Assembly (NCBI GenBank): GCA_964521075.1
Contig: CAZFPI010000002.1
Coordinates: 5,622-69,621, forward strand
Length of the DNA: 64,000 nucleotides
Origin: Sterolibacterium sp964521075
GTDB lineage: Bacteria > Pseudomonadota > Gammaproteobacteria > Burkholderiales > Rhodocyclaceae
Direction: 5' to 3'
The notes below the pieces were generated by a model, which worked only from the letters and a program-made list of their open reading frames with translations, did no database searches and was not told the DNA's origin. Below are positions 43,851 to 53,147 of the stretch, piece by piece. The position numbers were made by a program, and so were the translations under genes. Numbering within the stretch: the stretch's first letter is position 1; every line of letters starts with the position of its first letter.

Positions 43851-44816
43851 TCAGGCCAGATAGAACTGTGGCAGCCAGGTCTTTTCATCTACCTTTTCGA
43901 CCTTGCCCTTGACCTTCATGCCGATCTTGATGGCTTCCGGCTCGCAGCCAACGAGGTTGGCGACGAGGTTCGTGCCTTCGGAGAGCTTCACGACGGCGCA
44001 GATGAGCGGGTAGGGGTAGCCCGGGAATTTCGGGTAGTGCATCTGGGTGAAGCTGATGATCTCGCCTTCGAGTTTCGATTCGATCGAATCCCATTCGGTG
44101 GACTGGCATTCGCCGCACATCGGGCGCGGTGGGTGGCGCAGGGTGTTGCAGCTCTTGCAACGCTGGATCAGGAGTTTGCCGGCATCGACGGCTTCCCACC
44201 ACCAGGCGTTGTCGTGGCCACGCGGCGAGGCAATGCGGGTGGCCACGGCGGGCGTGGCATCGGCTTCAGAAGCAGCGGCCGGGGCGGCATCGGCATTGGG
44301 GATGAATTTCAGGCAGCGGAAGACCTGACGGCCGACTTCTTCCTTGTTCTGGTCGGTGAAGGTGGTGGTCGTCTCGATGAAGTAGCCCACGCCACGCTGT
44401 GTTGCCTTGGGTTCGGAGATGCTGGAGATGATGGTGTGGGCAAACACCTGGTCATCCGGACGCAGATCGCGGAAGTATTCGCTGTTGGTGTTGGTGCCGA
44501 GCACGCCGGTAAAGCCATGGGCATCGAAAACATTGTGCAGTTCGCGTTGCAGGTCGACGGCCGGCTTCTGGCACATGGGGTAGCCTTCCATGCTCCAGAT
44601 CTGCAGCATGGTCGGCGGCGCGATGATGCCTTTTTTGCCTGACTTCGCCGCTGCGGCCTCGTCGGTATAGACGGGGTTTTCGTCACCCGTGACTTCAGCC
44701 CAGTGACGGATCATGGCTTTGTTGACATCATCCTTGCCGCGCTTTGGCGCGCCAAGTTCCCGGCCGACATAGGCACGAATCTTTTCTTCAAACGCCTTGG
44801 TTTCTTCAGGAGTCAT
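43851..44816 (-). CDS. chsH2: ChsH2: MaoC-like hydratase half fused to DUF35 zinc-ribbon/OB domain
   Basis: A 321-residue two-domain protein. The N-terminal MaoC half (about 1-175) has DENPVYTDE, with Tyr 50 replacing the catalytic His, so it is likely the non-catalytic partner in the hydratase. An Ala-rich linker leads to DUF35: zinc ligands C220-x2-C223 and C234-x2-C237 (CKSC...CGEC), then an OB fold with ISFTQMHYPKFPGYPYP. DUF35 is known to bind and activate Ltp2. The domain order is that of M. tuberculosis ChsH2, strong evidence for steroid side-chain cleavage. First gene of the operon, diverging from the TonB receptor. Confidence 0.92.
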   Translation of the reverse strand: MTPEETKAFEEKIRAYVGRELGAPKRGKDDVNKAMIRHWAEVTGDENPVYTDEAAAAKSGKKGIIAPPTMLQIWSMEGYPMCQKPAVDLQRELHNVFDAHGFTGVLGTNTNSEYFRDLRPDDQVFAHTIISSISEPKATQRGVGYFIETTTTFTDQNKEEVGRQVFRCLKFIPNADAAPAAASEADATPAVATRIASPRGHDNAWWWEAVDAGKLLIQRCKSCNTLRHPPRPMCGECQSTEWDSIESKLEGEIISFTQMHYPKFPGYPYPLICAVVKLSEGTNLVANLVGCEPEAIKIGMKVKGKVEKVDEKTWLPQFYLA

Positions 44817-44922
44817 GGTTCATTTCCCGGTAAGTCAAAGAGGGGCAATTTCATGGATACGAAAGCATACCCAAGTAACGCCAGGGTGCGTCTGAATCTA
44901 CGCGAATCCCCCTGCAGGCTCC

Positions 44923-44938
44923 TCGTCTGATCGGACGA
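44923..44938. promoter_or_regulatory. Candidate operator palindrome between steroid operon and TonB receptor
   Basis: TCGTCTGATCGGACGA is palindromic in seven of eight pairs (TCGTC/GACGA arms around GATC) and centred in the 258-base space between divergent chsH2 and the receptor gene. Size and symmetry suit a TetR- or GntR-type repressor acting on both. No regulator gene is in the window. Nothing else recognisable was seen in this spacer beyond the receptor's ribosome site. Confidence 0.4.
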
Positions 44939-45074
44939 TACCTGTGGAAGGCGAGTAACCCTGCTTCAAACAAGGTCACACAACCCGAATCATCCGTAAT
45001 AAACTCCGCAGGCTGTTTTTTTGGCAAACACTTGCCAACTGCCTGTTTCCTCCCCCGAATCTCAGGAGAATCCC

Positions 45075-47534
45075 TTGAATAAATTCGTCAAAAAACCCGC
45101 TTCGCTCACGCTGAGCCTGGCCATTGCCCAGCTCTTCGCCGCACCGGTTTACGCCCAGGCCACCAAGGCCGCCGATGCGCCCCAGACCGGTGCCATCGAA
45201 GAAGTCATCGTGACCGCGCAAAAGCGCAAGGAAAACCTGCAAGACGTGCCAATCTCCATCCAGGCACTGGGCATGAAGGACATCGAAAAGCGCAACATCG
45301 TCACTCTGTCCAATATCGGCGCGGAAGTCCCCGGCCTCAATCTCGCCCCCTACCCGGGCAGCAGCGAAGCCTTCTTCCCCACCTTCCGCGGCATCACCAC
45401 CAACGCCGTGTTCGTCAGCGCGCCCAACCCCGTCGCCTTCCACGTCGATGGCGTCTTCCGCTCGCAGCTCGTGGGCCTGAACAATGCCGCAGGCGACATC
45501 GAACGTATCGAAGTTCTGAAAGGCCCGCAAGGCGTGCTCTCCGGCCGTAACGCCACGGGCGGTGCGGTCAATCTGCATTACGCCAAGGCCGACCTCGACG
45601 GCTTCGGCTTCAAGCAACAGCTCACCTTCGCCAATCGCGGCCAACTCGTTTCCAAGACGGTCGTCAATCTGCCGATCAAGGACGACCTGGCCATGCGTCT
45701 GTCCTATCTGCATCGCCAGAAAGACAGCGACGGCGTGACCAACTCTGCCCCGGGCGGTGTGCAGTTCGGCAAGCTCAATGGCGATGGCTATCGCGTCGAT
45801 ATCCGCTGGAAACCCAGCTCGGCCTTCACGATGGACTACGCTTACGACAACACTGAAACCAAGAGCTACGACACGCCGCCGCAGTGCCTGATCGCCGGGA
45901 ATGGCGCGCGTGGCTATCAGGGTGGACTGAACTACTTCCTTTGGGATCCTCGCGTGGCGGCCTATGCCAACGGGTGCTCCAGAGACAAGCTCGACAAGCT
46001 TTCCGTACCGTTCAATTTTGCCAAGAACGTAAACAAGACCGAGGCACATACCCTCAATATCAACTGGGAAGTCGATCCGAAGCTGACCATTCGCTCGATC
46101 ACCGGCTACAACGTGGTGGATACGCTCAACCATTACCACTACGGTGCTTACGCGGGGGGAGCGGATGTGCGCCAGGATAGCTATCCGACCACCTTCATGA
46201 CAGCCACCGGCCCGATGGCACTGGGCCAGCCGATGGTGCTGTACAACAAGTCCTGGTCGCAGGAATTCCAGTTCCTGGGCGATGTCTCGAAGACGCTCAA
46301 GTACACCACCGGGCTTTATTTCTCGACGGAAGAGGGATACCAGCATTCCGGGCCCAATATCGGTGTGTATCTGCCCTCCATCATGGCAGGCCAGGTCCCC
46401 CCGGCATTGACCGGCTTCAACGATCTTCTGATGATCGACCACAAGGGGCTGACTTCCTCGAAGAGCGATTCCTGGGCGATCTTCGCCCAGGTGACCTGGA
46501 CACCGGACATCCTGGACAGCAAGCTGGACATCGTCCCGGGTCTGCGTTTCACCCGCGACCATCGTACTGCGGTGGGTTACAACTTCGGCTGGGATCAAAC
46601 CTATGTGGTCAATCCCCTCATCAATACTGCGGTCGGCTTCGGCCCGGGAACCGGTGGCCCCAACATCACGCCGTTTAACAATGTTTCCGGCGATCGCAAG
46701 TGGACCAAGACCACCCCGGCCGTTTCCTTCAACTACCACTGGCAAAAAGACCTGATGACCTACTTCAAGTATTCATCGGCCTACACCAGTGGCGGCTTCG
46801 ACCCCATCGCCGGCCCGGGTAACGGTGCGGCAGCCTTTGCCAACGGCTTCGATCCGGAAACGATCAAGTCCATCGAAATGGGTGTGAAGGGCGAGTTCCT
46901 GGAGCGTCGTCTGCGGACCAACCTGGCGGTCTTCCAGAGCAAGTTCACCAACGAGCAGAAATCGACGGCCCAGGCTTCGAATGGCTGGCAGACGGTGAAC
47001 GTCGGTCGTTCGACCTATCAGGGTCTGGAGCTGGATGTGACAGCCTCTTTGACCGACAGCCTGCGTCTGGGCCTGAACTACGCCTACCTGCACCACAAGT
47101 ACAACCAGTGGATCGACCCTGTCAGCAAGGTGGATGTCACGGCACAGCGCGACCTGATCGTACCGAAGAACGATTACGCGGTGAATCTCGACTATCGTTT
47201 CCCGAACTTCGGCTTGCCCGGCAAGCTCGATGCCAACCTGAACTTCACGCACAAGGACGCCACTTCGACGCCGATCGCGCTGAACATCCCCTACATTCCC
47301 GATCCGCGTACGCCGCTGACCACGCCGGCATACAGCCTGTGGAACGCACGCCTGGCTCTCTCGCAGATCAAGGCGGGCCCGAAGGATGAAGGCCGGGTGA
47401 CGGTTGCCTTGTGGGCGAAGAACATCACCAACAAGAAGTACCTCATCATGGCCAACCCGGGCTGGGCAACAGAAATGTCCGGTAACTGGGGCGAGCCGCG
47501 CAGCGTCGGGATGGACCTGATCTACAAGTACTAA
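45075..47534 (+). CDS. TonB-dependent outer-membrane receptor
   Basis: An 819-residue receptor. Signal peptide (LTLSLAIAQLFAAPVYAQA), TonB box IEEVIVTAQKRKENLQDVP, plug with IERIEVLKGPQGVLSGRNATGG, and a beta barrel ending LIYKY. The TTG at 45075 is the start: AGGAG lies seven bases upstream, and a TTG further up (45021) has none. The group is the one often used for hydrophobic or aromatic substrates in proteobacteria; divergence from the steroid operon suggests steroid or bile-acid uptake. A strong terminator follows. Confidence 0.92.
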   Translation: MNKFVKKPASLTLSLAIAQLFAAPVYAQATKAADAPQTGAIEEVIVTAQKRKENLQDVPISIQALGMKDIEKRNIVTLSNIGAEVPGLNLAPYPGSSEAFFPTFRGITTNAVFVSAPNPVAFHVDGVFRSQLVGLNNAAGDIERIEVLKGPQGVLSGRNATGGAVNLHYAKADLDGFGFKQQLTFANRGQLVSKTVVNLPIKDDLAMRLSYLHRQKDSDGVTNSAPGGVQFGKLNGDGYRVDIRWKPSSAFTMDYAYDNTETKSYDTPPQCLIAGNGARGYQGGLNYFLWDPRVAAYANGCSRDKLDKLSVPFNFAKNVNKTEAHTLNINWEVDPKLTIRSITGYNVVDTLNHYHYGAYAGGADVRQDSYPTTFMTATGPMALGQPMVLYNKSWSQEFQFLGDVSKTLKYTTGLYFSTEEGYQHSGPNIGVYLPSIMAGQVPPALTGFNDLLMIDHKGLTSSKSDSWAIFAQVTWTPDILDSKLDIVPGLRFTRDHRTAVGYNFGWDQTYVVNPLINTAVGFGPGTGGPNITPFNNVSGDRKWTKTTPAVSFNYHWQKDLMTYFKYSSAYTSGGFDPIAGPGNGAAAFANGFDPETIKSIEMGVKGEFLERRLRTNLAVFQSKFTNEQKSTAQASNGWQTVNVGRSTYQGLELDVTASLTDSLRLGLNYAYLHHKYNQWIDPVSKVDVTAQRDLIVPKNDYAVNLDYRFPNFGLPGKLDANLNFTHKDATSTPIALNIPYIPDPRTPLTTPAYSLWNARLALSQIKAGPKDEGRVTVALWAKNITNKKYLIMANPGWATEMSGNWGEPRSVGMDLIYKY

Positions 47535-47591
47535 ACCCGAACCGTACCGCCGCCCCGGACTTCGGCGCGGCGGCTCCGGTGATCCGCAAAG

Positions 47592-47626
47592 AAACCGCCC
47601 CCATCAAAAGTGGGGGCGGTTTTTAT
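47592..47626 (+). terminator. Rho-independent terminator after the TonB receptor
   Basis: Stem AAACCGCCCCC pairs with GGGGGCGGTTT around a nine-base loop (ATCAAAAGT), followed by a T-rich run. It is 58 bases after the receptor stop and the clearest intrinsic terminator in the window. Confidence 0.92.
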
Positions 47627-47653
47627 TGTCCGGCCCCAAAATGCATGAAGCCT

Positions 47654-47730
47654 TCACCCCGGCGAACGCCGGGGCCCAGGGGGAAGCCAGCCCGCTACTG
47701 GCTTCCGGCTTTCGCCGGAATGACGAAAAC
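47654..47730. repeat. Dispersed palindromic repeat (copy 2)
   Basis: Hairpin CCCCGGCGAACGCCGGGG (47657-47674) then TTCCGGCTTTCGCCGGAA (47703-47720), the same two-hairpin design as 1263-1354. It sits between the 3' ends of the convergent receptor and HMG-CoA lyase genes, downstream of the terminator. Confidence 0.8.
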
Positions 47731-47765
47731 TTTAGGGATGGCTGATTAATCCGCGATCCGGAATT

Positions 47766-48677
47766 TCAGCCTGACGATGCTGCGGCTGACATCGCCTGGC
47801 TGACGCGCGATGCGGGGAGGCGGTTCAGCTGCGCGCTGATCCAGGCGGCGGTGTCGACCAGGCGGCCGAGATTGACGCCCGTGCCGATTCCCAGCCCCTG
47901 CATCAGCCAGACGACTTCTTCGGTGGCGACATTGCCCGATGCTCCGGGTGCGTAGGGGCAGCCGCCCAGACCGGCGACAGAGCTATCGAAAACACGGATG
48001 CCCACTTCCATCGCAGCGTAGATATTGGCGATGGCCATGCCATAAGTGTCGTGAAAATGCCCTGCCAGCCGTTCGACGGGCACATCGCGGGCAACCGCTT
48101 CGATCATGGCCTGGGCCTTGCGGGGAGTCCCCGCGCCGATGGTGTCGCCCAGGCTGATTTCCTCAACACCCATTTCAAAAAGGGCACGGGCAAGCCGGCG
48201 AACATCGTCGGGAGGAATCTCGCCTTGCCAGGGGCAAACGAGCGCGCAGGAGACATAGCCGCGCACGGCCACACCCGAGGCCCGTGCCCGGGTAATGACG
48301 GGCTCGAAACGACGCAGCGATTCGTCGATGCTGCATTGGATGTTTTTTTGCGAAAAGGCTTCCGAGGCAGCGGCGAAAACGGCGATTTCGTCAACTCTCG
48401 CCGCCAGGGCACCGGCCATACCCTGTGCATTGGGCACAAGCGCGGAATAGCGCACTCCGGGCAAACGGGGAAGCCCGGCCAGTACATCGCCGCTCCCTGC
48501 CATCTGCGGCACACGGCGGGGAGAGACGAAAGCCCCCGCCTCGATATGCCGTAGTCCGCAGGCGGCAAGACGTTCGATCAGGGCAATCCTGTTTTCAACG
48601 GAAACAGGCCGGGGCTCGTTTTGCAAGCCATCTCGCGGGCCAACTTCGACGATACGGACTTCGGTGGGCAGCTTCAT
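47766..48677 (-). CDS. mvaB: Hydroxymethylglutaryl-CoA lyase
   Basis: Last step of leucine catabolism: HMG-CoA to acetoacetate and acetyl-CoA. 303 residues; VEVGPRDGLQNEP, EAGAFVSPRRVPQM, VEEISLGDTIGAGTP, GHFHDTYGMAIAN and the active-site loop SVAGLGGCPYAPGASGNVATE (split by the catalytic Cys) are all present. The ATG overlaps the liuD stop (ATGA). Fifth gene of the liu-type operon. Confidence 0.96.
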   Translation of the reverse strand: MKLPTEVRIVEVGPRDGLQNEPRPVSVENRIALIERLAACGLRHIEAGAFVSPRRVPQMAGSGDVLAGLPRLPGVRYSALVPNAQGMAGALAARVDEIAVFAAASEAFSQKNIQCSIDESLRRFEPVITRARASGVAVRGYVSCALVCPWQGEIPPDDVRRLARALFEMGVEEISLGDTIGAGTPRKAQAMIEAVARDVPVERLAGHFHDTYGMAIANIYAAMEVGIRVFDSSVAGLGGCPYAPGASGNVATEEVVWLMQGLGIGTGVNLGRLVDTAAWISAQLNRLPASRVSQAMSAAASSG

Positions 48678-50698
48678 CCGGCTTCCGTTTCCGGGACAAA
48701 ATCCACCAGCACGGCTTCTTCACCCACGAGCTCGCCCACGGCATGAGGAAAGCTCCGGACGAGGCCATCGGCCGGGGCGCGGATCGTTGTTTCCATTTTC
48801 ATGGCTTCGAGGATGAGCAGCGGAGCAGCAGCTTTCACGCGCTCGCCCGGGCGAACGAGCAGGGCAACCACCTTGCCGGGCATGGGCGAAGTGAGCCGGT
48901 GTTCCGCACCAGATACCGCGCCATGCCCCTGCAAAGGGTCCACGCAGACGAACACATGAGCCTCCCCCTCGAACCAGACATGACATCGCGCTTCATCGAA
49001 AACGATACTGGCCTGGAGGTGGTGGCCGTCGATTTGCGCGCTCAGGTGGTTTTCGCTTTGCCATTCTGCCCGGGCAAACCGGTGCTGCCCGTCGAGTTCG
49101 AGACGAAAACCCTGGTCTTGCCGTGTCAGAAAAACGGTGCGGTTTCGTGCCAGGCTCTCGTGGCGGAAATGACAGCGGTGCGGGGCTTTCCCCGTCAAAC
49201 GCCAGCCATCCTGGCAATGCCACGGATCATTCCCGCACTCCCCGGAGGCGGCTGGCAGCACTTTCGCCAAAGCCGCCAGCAGCCAGACTTCATCGGAAGG
49301 CAGAAGTGATGCCGGAGACAAAAGCCCGCTCCCTTCCCTGTCGATCAACCGCGTATCGTGCGCGCCACGCCGAAATGGCGGGCAAGCGGCCAGCCGCGAA
49401 AGAAAACTGATATTGCTGGCCAGGCCCAGCAGCTGGCACTGCGCCAGTGCCGCCCGCAAGCGCATCAAGGCCTCATCGCGCGTCGTTCCGACGACGATGA
49501 GCTTGGCGATCATCGGATCGTAAAAAGGCGGGATCATGTCACCGGCATCCACCCCCCGATCGATGCGGCAAGCCGCGCCCTCCCCGGGCAAGGCAAGATG
49601 CAGCAGGCGGCCGGGGGCGGGCAGGAAATCCCGCGCGGGATCTTCAGCGCAGATTCGCGCCTCGATGGCGTGGCCGTTGATCCGAACGGCTTCCTGCGTC
49701 ATCGGCAAAGGCTCGCCTGCGGCAACGCGCAACTGCCACTCGACAAGATCGAGCCCGGTAATCATTTCCGTCACCGGATGCTCGACCTGCAGGCGGGTGT
49801 TCATCTCCATGAAATAGAACGCACCATCGGGGGAAGCGGCATCGACGATGAATTCCACCGTACCCGCCCCCACATAGCCGGCCGATCTCGCAGCCAGGAG
49901 AGCCGCCTCGCCCATGGCTGCGCGGCGGGCAGAAGTCATGCCCGGTGCCGGTGCCTCTTCCAGCACTTTCTGGTGGCGACGCTGTACGGAGCAGTCACGC
50001 TCGAACAGATGGATGACATTGCCATGTGTGTCGGCAAAGATCTGTATCTCGATATGCCGGGCGCAAGCAAGATATTTTTCGATCAGGACGCGGCCATCGC
50101 CAAAGGAAGACAGTGCCTCACGCTGACAGGCCGCAAGAATATCGGCAAATTTTCCGTCTCCTGCCTGCCCGATGTCACTTTCCTGAACGACGCGCATACC
50201 TTTGCCACCACCGCCAGCCACGGGCTTGAGCAGCACGGGATAGCCGATGGAATCTGCCTGGGCCTGCAGGAAATCCGCATCTTGCCGTTCGCCGTGATAC
50301 CCCGGTGCTACCGGCACACCCGCCTGTTCCATCCTTGCGCGGGCGGCGGATTTCGAGCCCATGGCGCGAATGGCACCGGGCGGCGGGCCGATGAAGACAA
50401 GCCCTGCGGCTTCGCAAGCCTGCGCGAAATCCGCATTCTCGGAAAGGAAGCCATAGCCCGGATGCACGGCCTGCGCGCCGCTTTTGCGGCAGGCATCGAT
50501 AATGCACCCGATGGAAAGATAGGAAGAACGCGCATCCGATGCGCCGATGTACCAGGCCTCATCCGCGAGCCGGACATGACGGGCACGGGCATCGGCATCG
50601 GAATACACGGCGACGGTACGAATCCCCAGCCGCCGCGCTGTTTTCAGGATGCGGCAGGCGATTTCCCCCCGGTTTGCGATCAGGATTTTGTCGAACAT
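48674..50698 (-). CDS. liuD: Methylcrotonyl-CoA carboxylase, biotin-carrying alpha subunit
   Basis: A 674-residue biotin carboxylase plus carrier: FDKILIANRGEIACRILKTA, ATP-grasp GGGGKGMRVVQ, RDCSVQRRHQKVLEEAPAP, FYFMEMNTRLQVEHPVTE, and near the end the biotinyl domain with EAMKMETTI (Lys about 634). In context it is the leucine-pathway subunit and not a propionyl- or acetyl-CoA carboxylase; sequence alone would allow the others. Its start overlaps the end of the hydratase gene by 19 bases. Confidence 0.92.
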   Translation of the reverse strand: MFDKILIANRGEIACRILKTARRLGIRTVAVYSDADARARHVRLADEAWYIGASDARSSYLSIGCIIDACRKSGAQAVHPGYGFLSENADFAQACEAAGLVFIGPPPGAIRAMGSKSAARARMEQAGVPVAPGYHGERQDADFLQAQADSIGYPVLLKPVAGGGGKGMRVVQESDIGQAGDGKFADILAACQREALSSFGDGRVLIEKYLACARHIEIQIFADTHGNVIHLFERDCSVQRRHQKVLEEAPAPGMTSARRAAMGEAALLAARSAGYVGAGTVEFIVDAASPDGAFYFMEMNTRLQVEHPVTEMITGLDLVEWQLRVAAGEPLPMTQEAVRINGHAIEARICAEDPARDFLPAPGRLLHLALPGEGAACRIDRGVDAGDMIPPFYDPMIAKLIVVGTTRDEALMRLRAALAQCQLLGLASNISFLSRLAACPPFRRGAHDTRLIDREGSGLLSPASLLPSDEVWLLAALAKVLPAASGECGNDPWHCQDGWRLTGKAPHRCHFRHESLARNRTVFLTRQDQGFRLELDGQHRFARAEWQSENHLSAQIDGHHLQASIVFDEARCHVWFEGEAHVFVCVDPLQGHGAVSGAEHRLTSPMPGKVVALLVRPGERVKAAAPLLILEAMKMETTIRAPADGLVRSFPHAVGELVGEEAVLVDFVPETEAG

Positions 50699-51504
50699 GG
50701 CGCGATATCCTGTGAATTTCTCTCACACCAGCGGGGCGAACGCCGTTCGAGGAAAGCACGCATGCCTTCTTGCGCCTCACTGCCTGCGCGTATCGTGGCG
50801 ATGCGCTGCGCCGTATCCTCCACCAGAGCCGGGCTCACAGGCTGCCCGGCCACACCGGCGATGAGCTGCTTGCAGGCAGCAAGCGCGCGGGGGCCGTTTT
50901 TCATCAGAGAGAGGGTCAGGTCTTGCATTACGACATCCAGCCCGGATTCATTGGCCACGAGCTCATGGAGCAAGCCGATTTCCCGCGCAGTTTCTGCGGT
51001 GAAAACTTCTGCCGTGAGCAGATAACGATGCGCGTATCGCTCGCCAATGGCGCGAATCACATGCGGACCGATGGCGGCAGGAATGAGCCCCAGACGCACT
51101 TCCGTCAGGGCGAAGCGGGCATTCCGCGTGGCGATGGCGATGTCGCAGGCGGCAATCAGGCCAACCCCCCCGCCGTAGGCCGGGCCTTGCACCCGGGCGA
51201 TCGTGGGCTTGTCGAGCATGGAGAGCTTTTGCAGCATGCGGGCAAGGCAGCGGGCATCGTCGAGATTTTCTGACGACGAGCGGGCGGCAGCCGCGCGCAT
51301 CCAGTCAAGGTCCGCTCCGGCAGAAAAGCTCGGCCCATTAGCCGCCAGCACGAGAACACGCACCCTGGCATCGGCGGATACGGCGTCGAAGGCTGCATCG
51401 AGCGCGGCAATGGTCGCGGCATCGAAGGCGTTGTGACGCTCCGGGCGATTCAGGGTGAGCCTGGCAATGCCGTCCTGGATGTCGATCTGCAAAGGAGAGG
51501 ACAT
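50680..51504 (-). CDS. liuC: Methylglutaconyl-CoA hydratase (enoyl-CoA hydratase family)
   Basis: A 274-residue crotonase-fold enzyme: LTLNRPERHNAFDAATIAALDAA at the start is split over two elements, SAGADLDWMRAAA forms the oxyanion hole, and VQGPAYGGGVGLIAACDIAIAT and FALTEVRLGLIPAAIGP follow. Between the carboxylase subunits, so the methylglutaconyl-CoA step is the natural role. Ten bases after liuB and overlapping liuD. Confidence 0.92.
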   Translation of the reverse strand: MSSPLQIDIQDGIARLTLNRPERHNAFDAATIAALDAAFDAVSADARVRVLVLAANGPSFSAGADLDWMRAAAARSSSENLDDARCLARMLQKLSMLDKPTIARVQGPAYGGGVGLIAACDIAIATRNARFALTEVRLGLIPAAIGPHVIRAIGERYAHRYLLTAEVFTAETAREIGLLHELVANESGLDVVMQDLTLSLMKNGPRALAACKQLIAGVAGQPVSPALVEDTAQRIATIRAGSEAQEGMRAFLERRSPRWCERNSQDIAPCSTKS

Positions 51505-51513
51505 GGGGCATCC

Positions 51514-53121
51514 TTACATGCGGAACACGCCGAAGCGTGTGGGTTCAATGGGCGCATTGAGCGATGCGGAAATCCCGAGGGCCAGGGCGCGGCGGGTTTG
51601 TGCCGGGTCGAGAAGGCCATCGTCCCAGAGCCTTGCCGTAGCGTAATAGGGGTGGCCCTGGGTTTCGTACTGCTGGCGGATCGGATGTTTGAAAACTTCC
51701 TCATCCTCCGTGGACCAGGATTGCCCTTCCGCTGCCATCGCATCGCGGCGGATCGTGGCGAGTACCGAGGCGGCCTGCTCGCCGCCCATGACGGAAATCC
51801 GGGCATTGGGCCACATCCAGAGCAGACGTGGATCATAGGCACGTCCGCACATGCCGTAATTGCCCGCGCCAAAGGAGCCGCCGATGATGAGGGTGAACTT
51901 TGGCACTTGCGCGCAGGCAACCGCTGTGACCATCTTCGCGCCATCCCGGGCGATCCCGGTGTTTTCGGCCTTTCGCCCGACCATGAAGCCCGTGATGTTC
52001 TGCAGGAAAAGCAGTGGAATCCCGCGCTGGGCGCACAGCTGAACGAAATGGGCACCCTTCTGGGCAGATTCGCCAAACAGGATGCCGGTGTTGGCGACGA
52101 TGCCAATCGGGTAACCGTGGATGTGAGAAAAACCTGTCACCAGCGTCGTGCCATAGCGCGTCTTGAATTCGTCAAAGCGCGAACCATCGACGAGCCGGGC
52201 GATGACTTCGCGCACATCAAACGGCTTGCGCGGGTCGGCAGGCAAGAGCCCGTAGAGCTCTGCGGCGTCATAGCGCGGCTCTTCGGGCGGGGCCAGATCG
52301 AGAGAAACGTTTTTTTTCCGGTTGAGATTACCCACGATCTGCCGGCACAGGGCCAGCGCATGCAGATCATTTTCAGCCAGATGATCCGCCACACCGGACA
52401 GACGGGTGTGCACATCGCCTCCGCCGAGCTCTTCGGCTGTCACGACTTCACCCGTTGCCGCCTTGACGAGCGGCGGGCCGCCAAGAAAGATCGTGCCCTG
52501 ATTCCTGACGATGATGGTTTCGTCCGACATGGCCGGAACATACGCGCCACCCGCCGTGCACGACCCCATGACAACGGCAATCTGCGGAATGCCTTGCGCC
52601 GAAAGATTCGCCTGGTTGAAAAAGATGCGGCCGAAGTGTTCGCGGTCAGGAAACACTTCATCCTGCATGGGCAGGTTGGCTCCGCCGGAATCGACGAGGT
52701 AAAGGCAAGGCAAGCGATTCTGGCGGGCGATTTCCTGGGCGCGCAGATGCTTTTTGACGGTGACCGGGTAATAGGAGCCCCCCTTCACCGTCGCATCGTT
52801 CGCAACGATCATGCACTCCGTGCCTTTGACGCAGGCGATGCCGCAGACGATGCCGCCCGAGGCGACTTCATTGCCGTACATGCCCCAGGCAGCCATGGGC
52901 GAGAGTTCGAGAAAGGGCGAGCCAGGGTCGACCAGATGATCGATGCGCTCCCGCACCAGCAATTTGCCGCGTGCCGTGTGGCGCGCGCGGTGGGCAGACG
53001 GGCCGCCCGACATCGCTTGCGCCTCTTTGCTTTGCAGGTCAGCCACGAGCGAACGCATGGCGGCAGCATTGGCGAGAAACTCCTCGCTGCGGGGGTCGAG
53101 ACTGGAGGAAATGACACTCAT
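51514..53121 (-). CDS. liuB: Methylcrotonyl-CoA carboxylase, carboxyltransferase beta subunit
   Basis: A 535-residue acyl-CoA carboxyltransferase. GKLLVRERIDHLVDPGSPFLE, YYPVTVKKHLRAQEIA, LYLVDSGGANLPMQDEVFP, GSCTAGGAYVPAMSDE and FGAGNYGMCGRAYDPR are typical of MccB, and the length is usual. The ATG at 53121 gives the family N-terminus MSVISS; the frame open to 53247 is not used. 26 bases after the isovaleryl-CoA dehydrogenase gene. Confidence 0.95.
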   Translation of the reverse strand: MSVISSSLDPRSEEFLANAAAMRSLVADLQSKEAQAMSGGPSAHRARHTARGKLLVRERIDHLVDPGSPFLELSPMAAWGMYGNEVASGGIVCGIACVKGTECMIVANDATVKGGSYYPVTVKKHLRAQEIARQNRLPCLYLVDSGGANLPMQDEVFPDREHFGRIFFNQANLSAQGIPQIAVVMGSCTAGGAYVPAMSDETIIVRNQGTIFLGGPPLVKAATGEVVTAEELGGGDVHTRLSGVADHLAENDLHALALCRQIVGNLNRKKNVSLDLAPPEEPRYDAAELYGLLPADPRKPFDVREVIARLVDGSRFDEFKTRYGTTLVTGFSHIHGYPIGIVANTGILFGESAQKGAHFVQLCAQRGIPLLFLQNITGFMVGRKAENTGIARDGAKMVTAVACAQVPKFTLIIGGSFGAGNYGMCGRAYDPRLLWMWPNARISVMGGEQAASVLATIRRDAMAAEGQSWSTEDEEVFKHPIRQQYETQGHPYYATARLWDDGLLDPAQTRRALALGISASLNAPIEPTRFGVFRM

Positions 53122-53147
53122 GATATTCGGGTAACGTGAACGTTTGC

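Noticed and set aside
42289..43863. 524-residue open frame on the plus strand
   Set aside because: Antisense to ltp2 and chsH1; no recognisable domain.
44976..46745. 589-residue minus-strand frame
   Set aside because: Antisense to the TonB receptor; the receptor has signal peptide, TonB box and plug motifs.
49358..53139. Two long plus-strand frames (555 and 568 residues)
   Set aside because: Antisense to the liu operon genes, which are complete and motif-rich.
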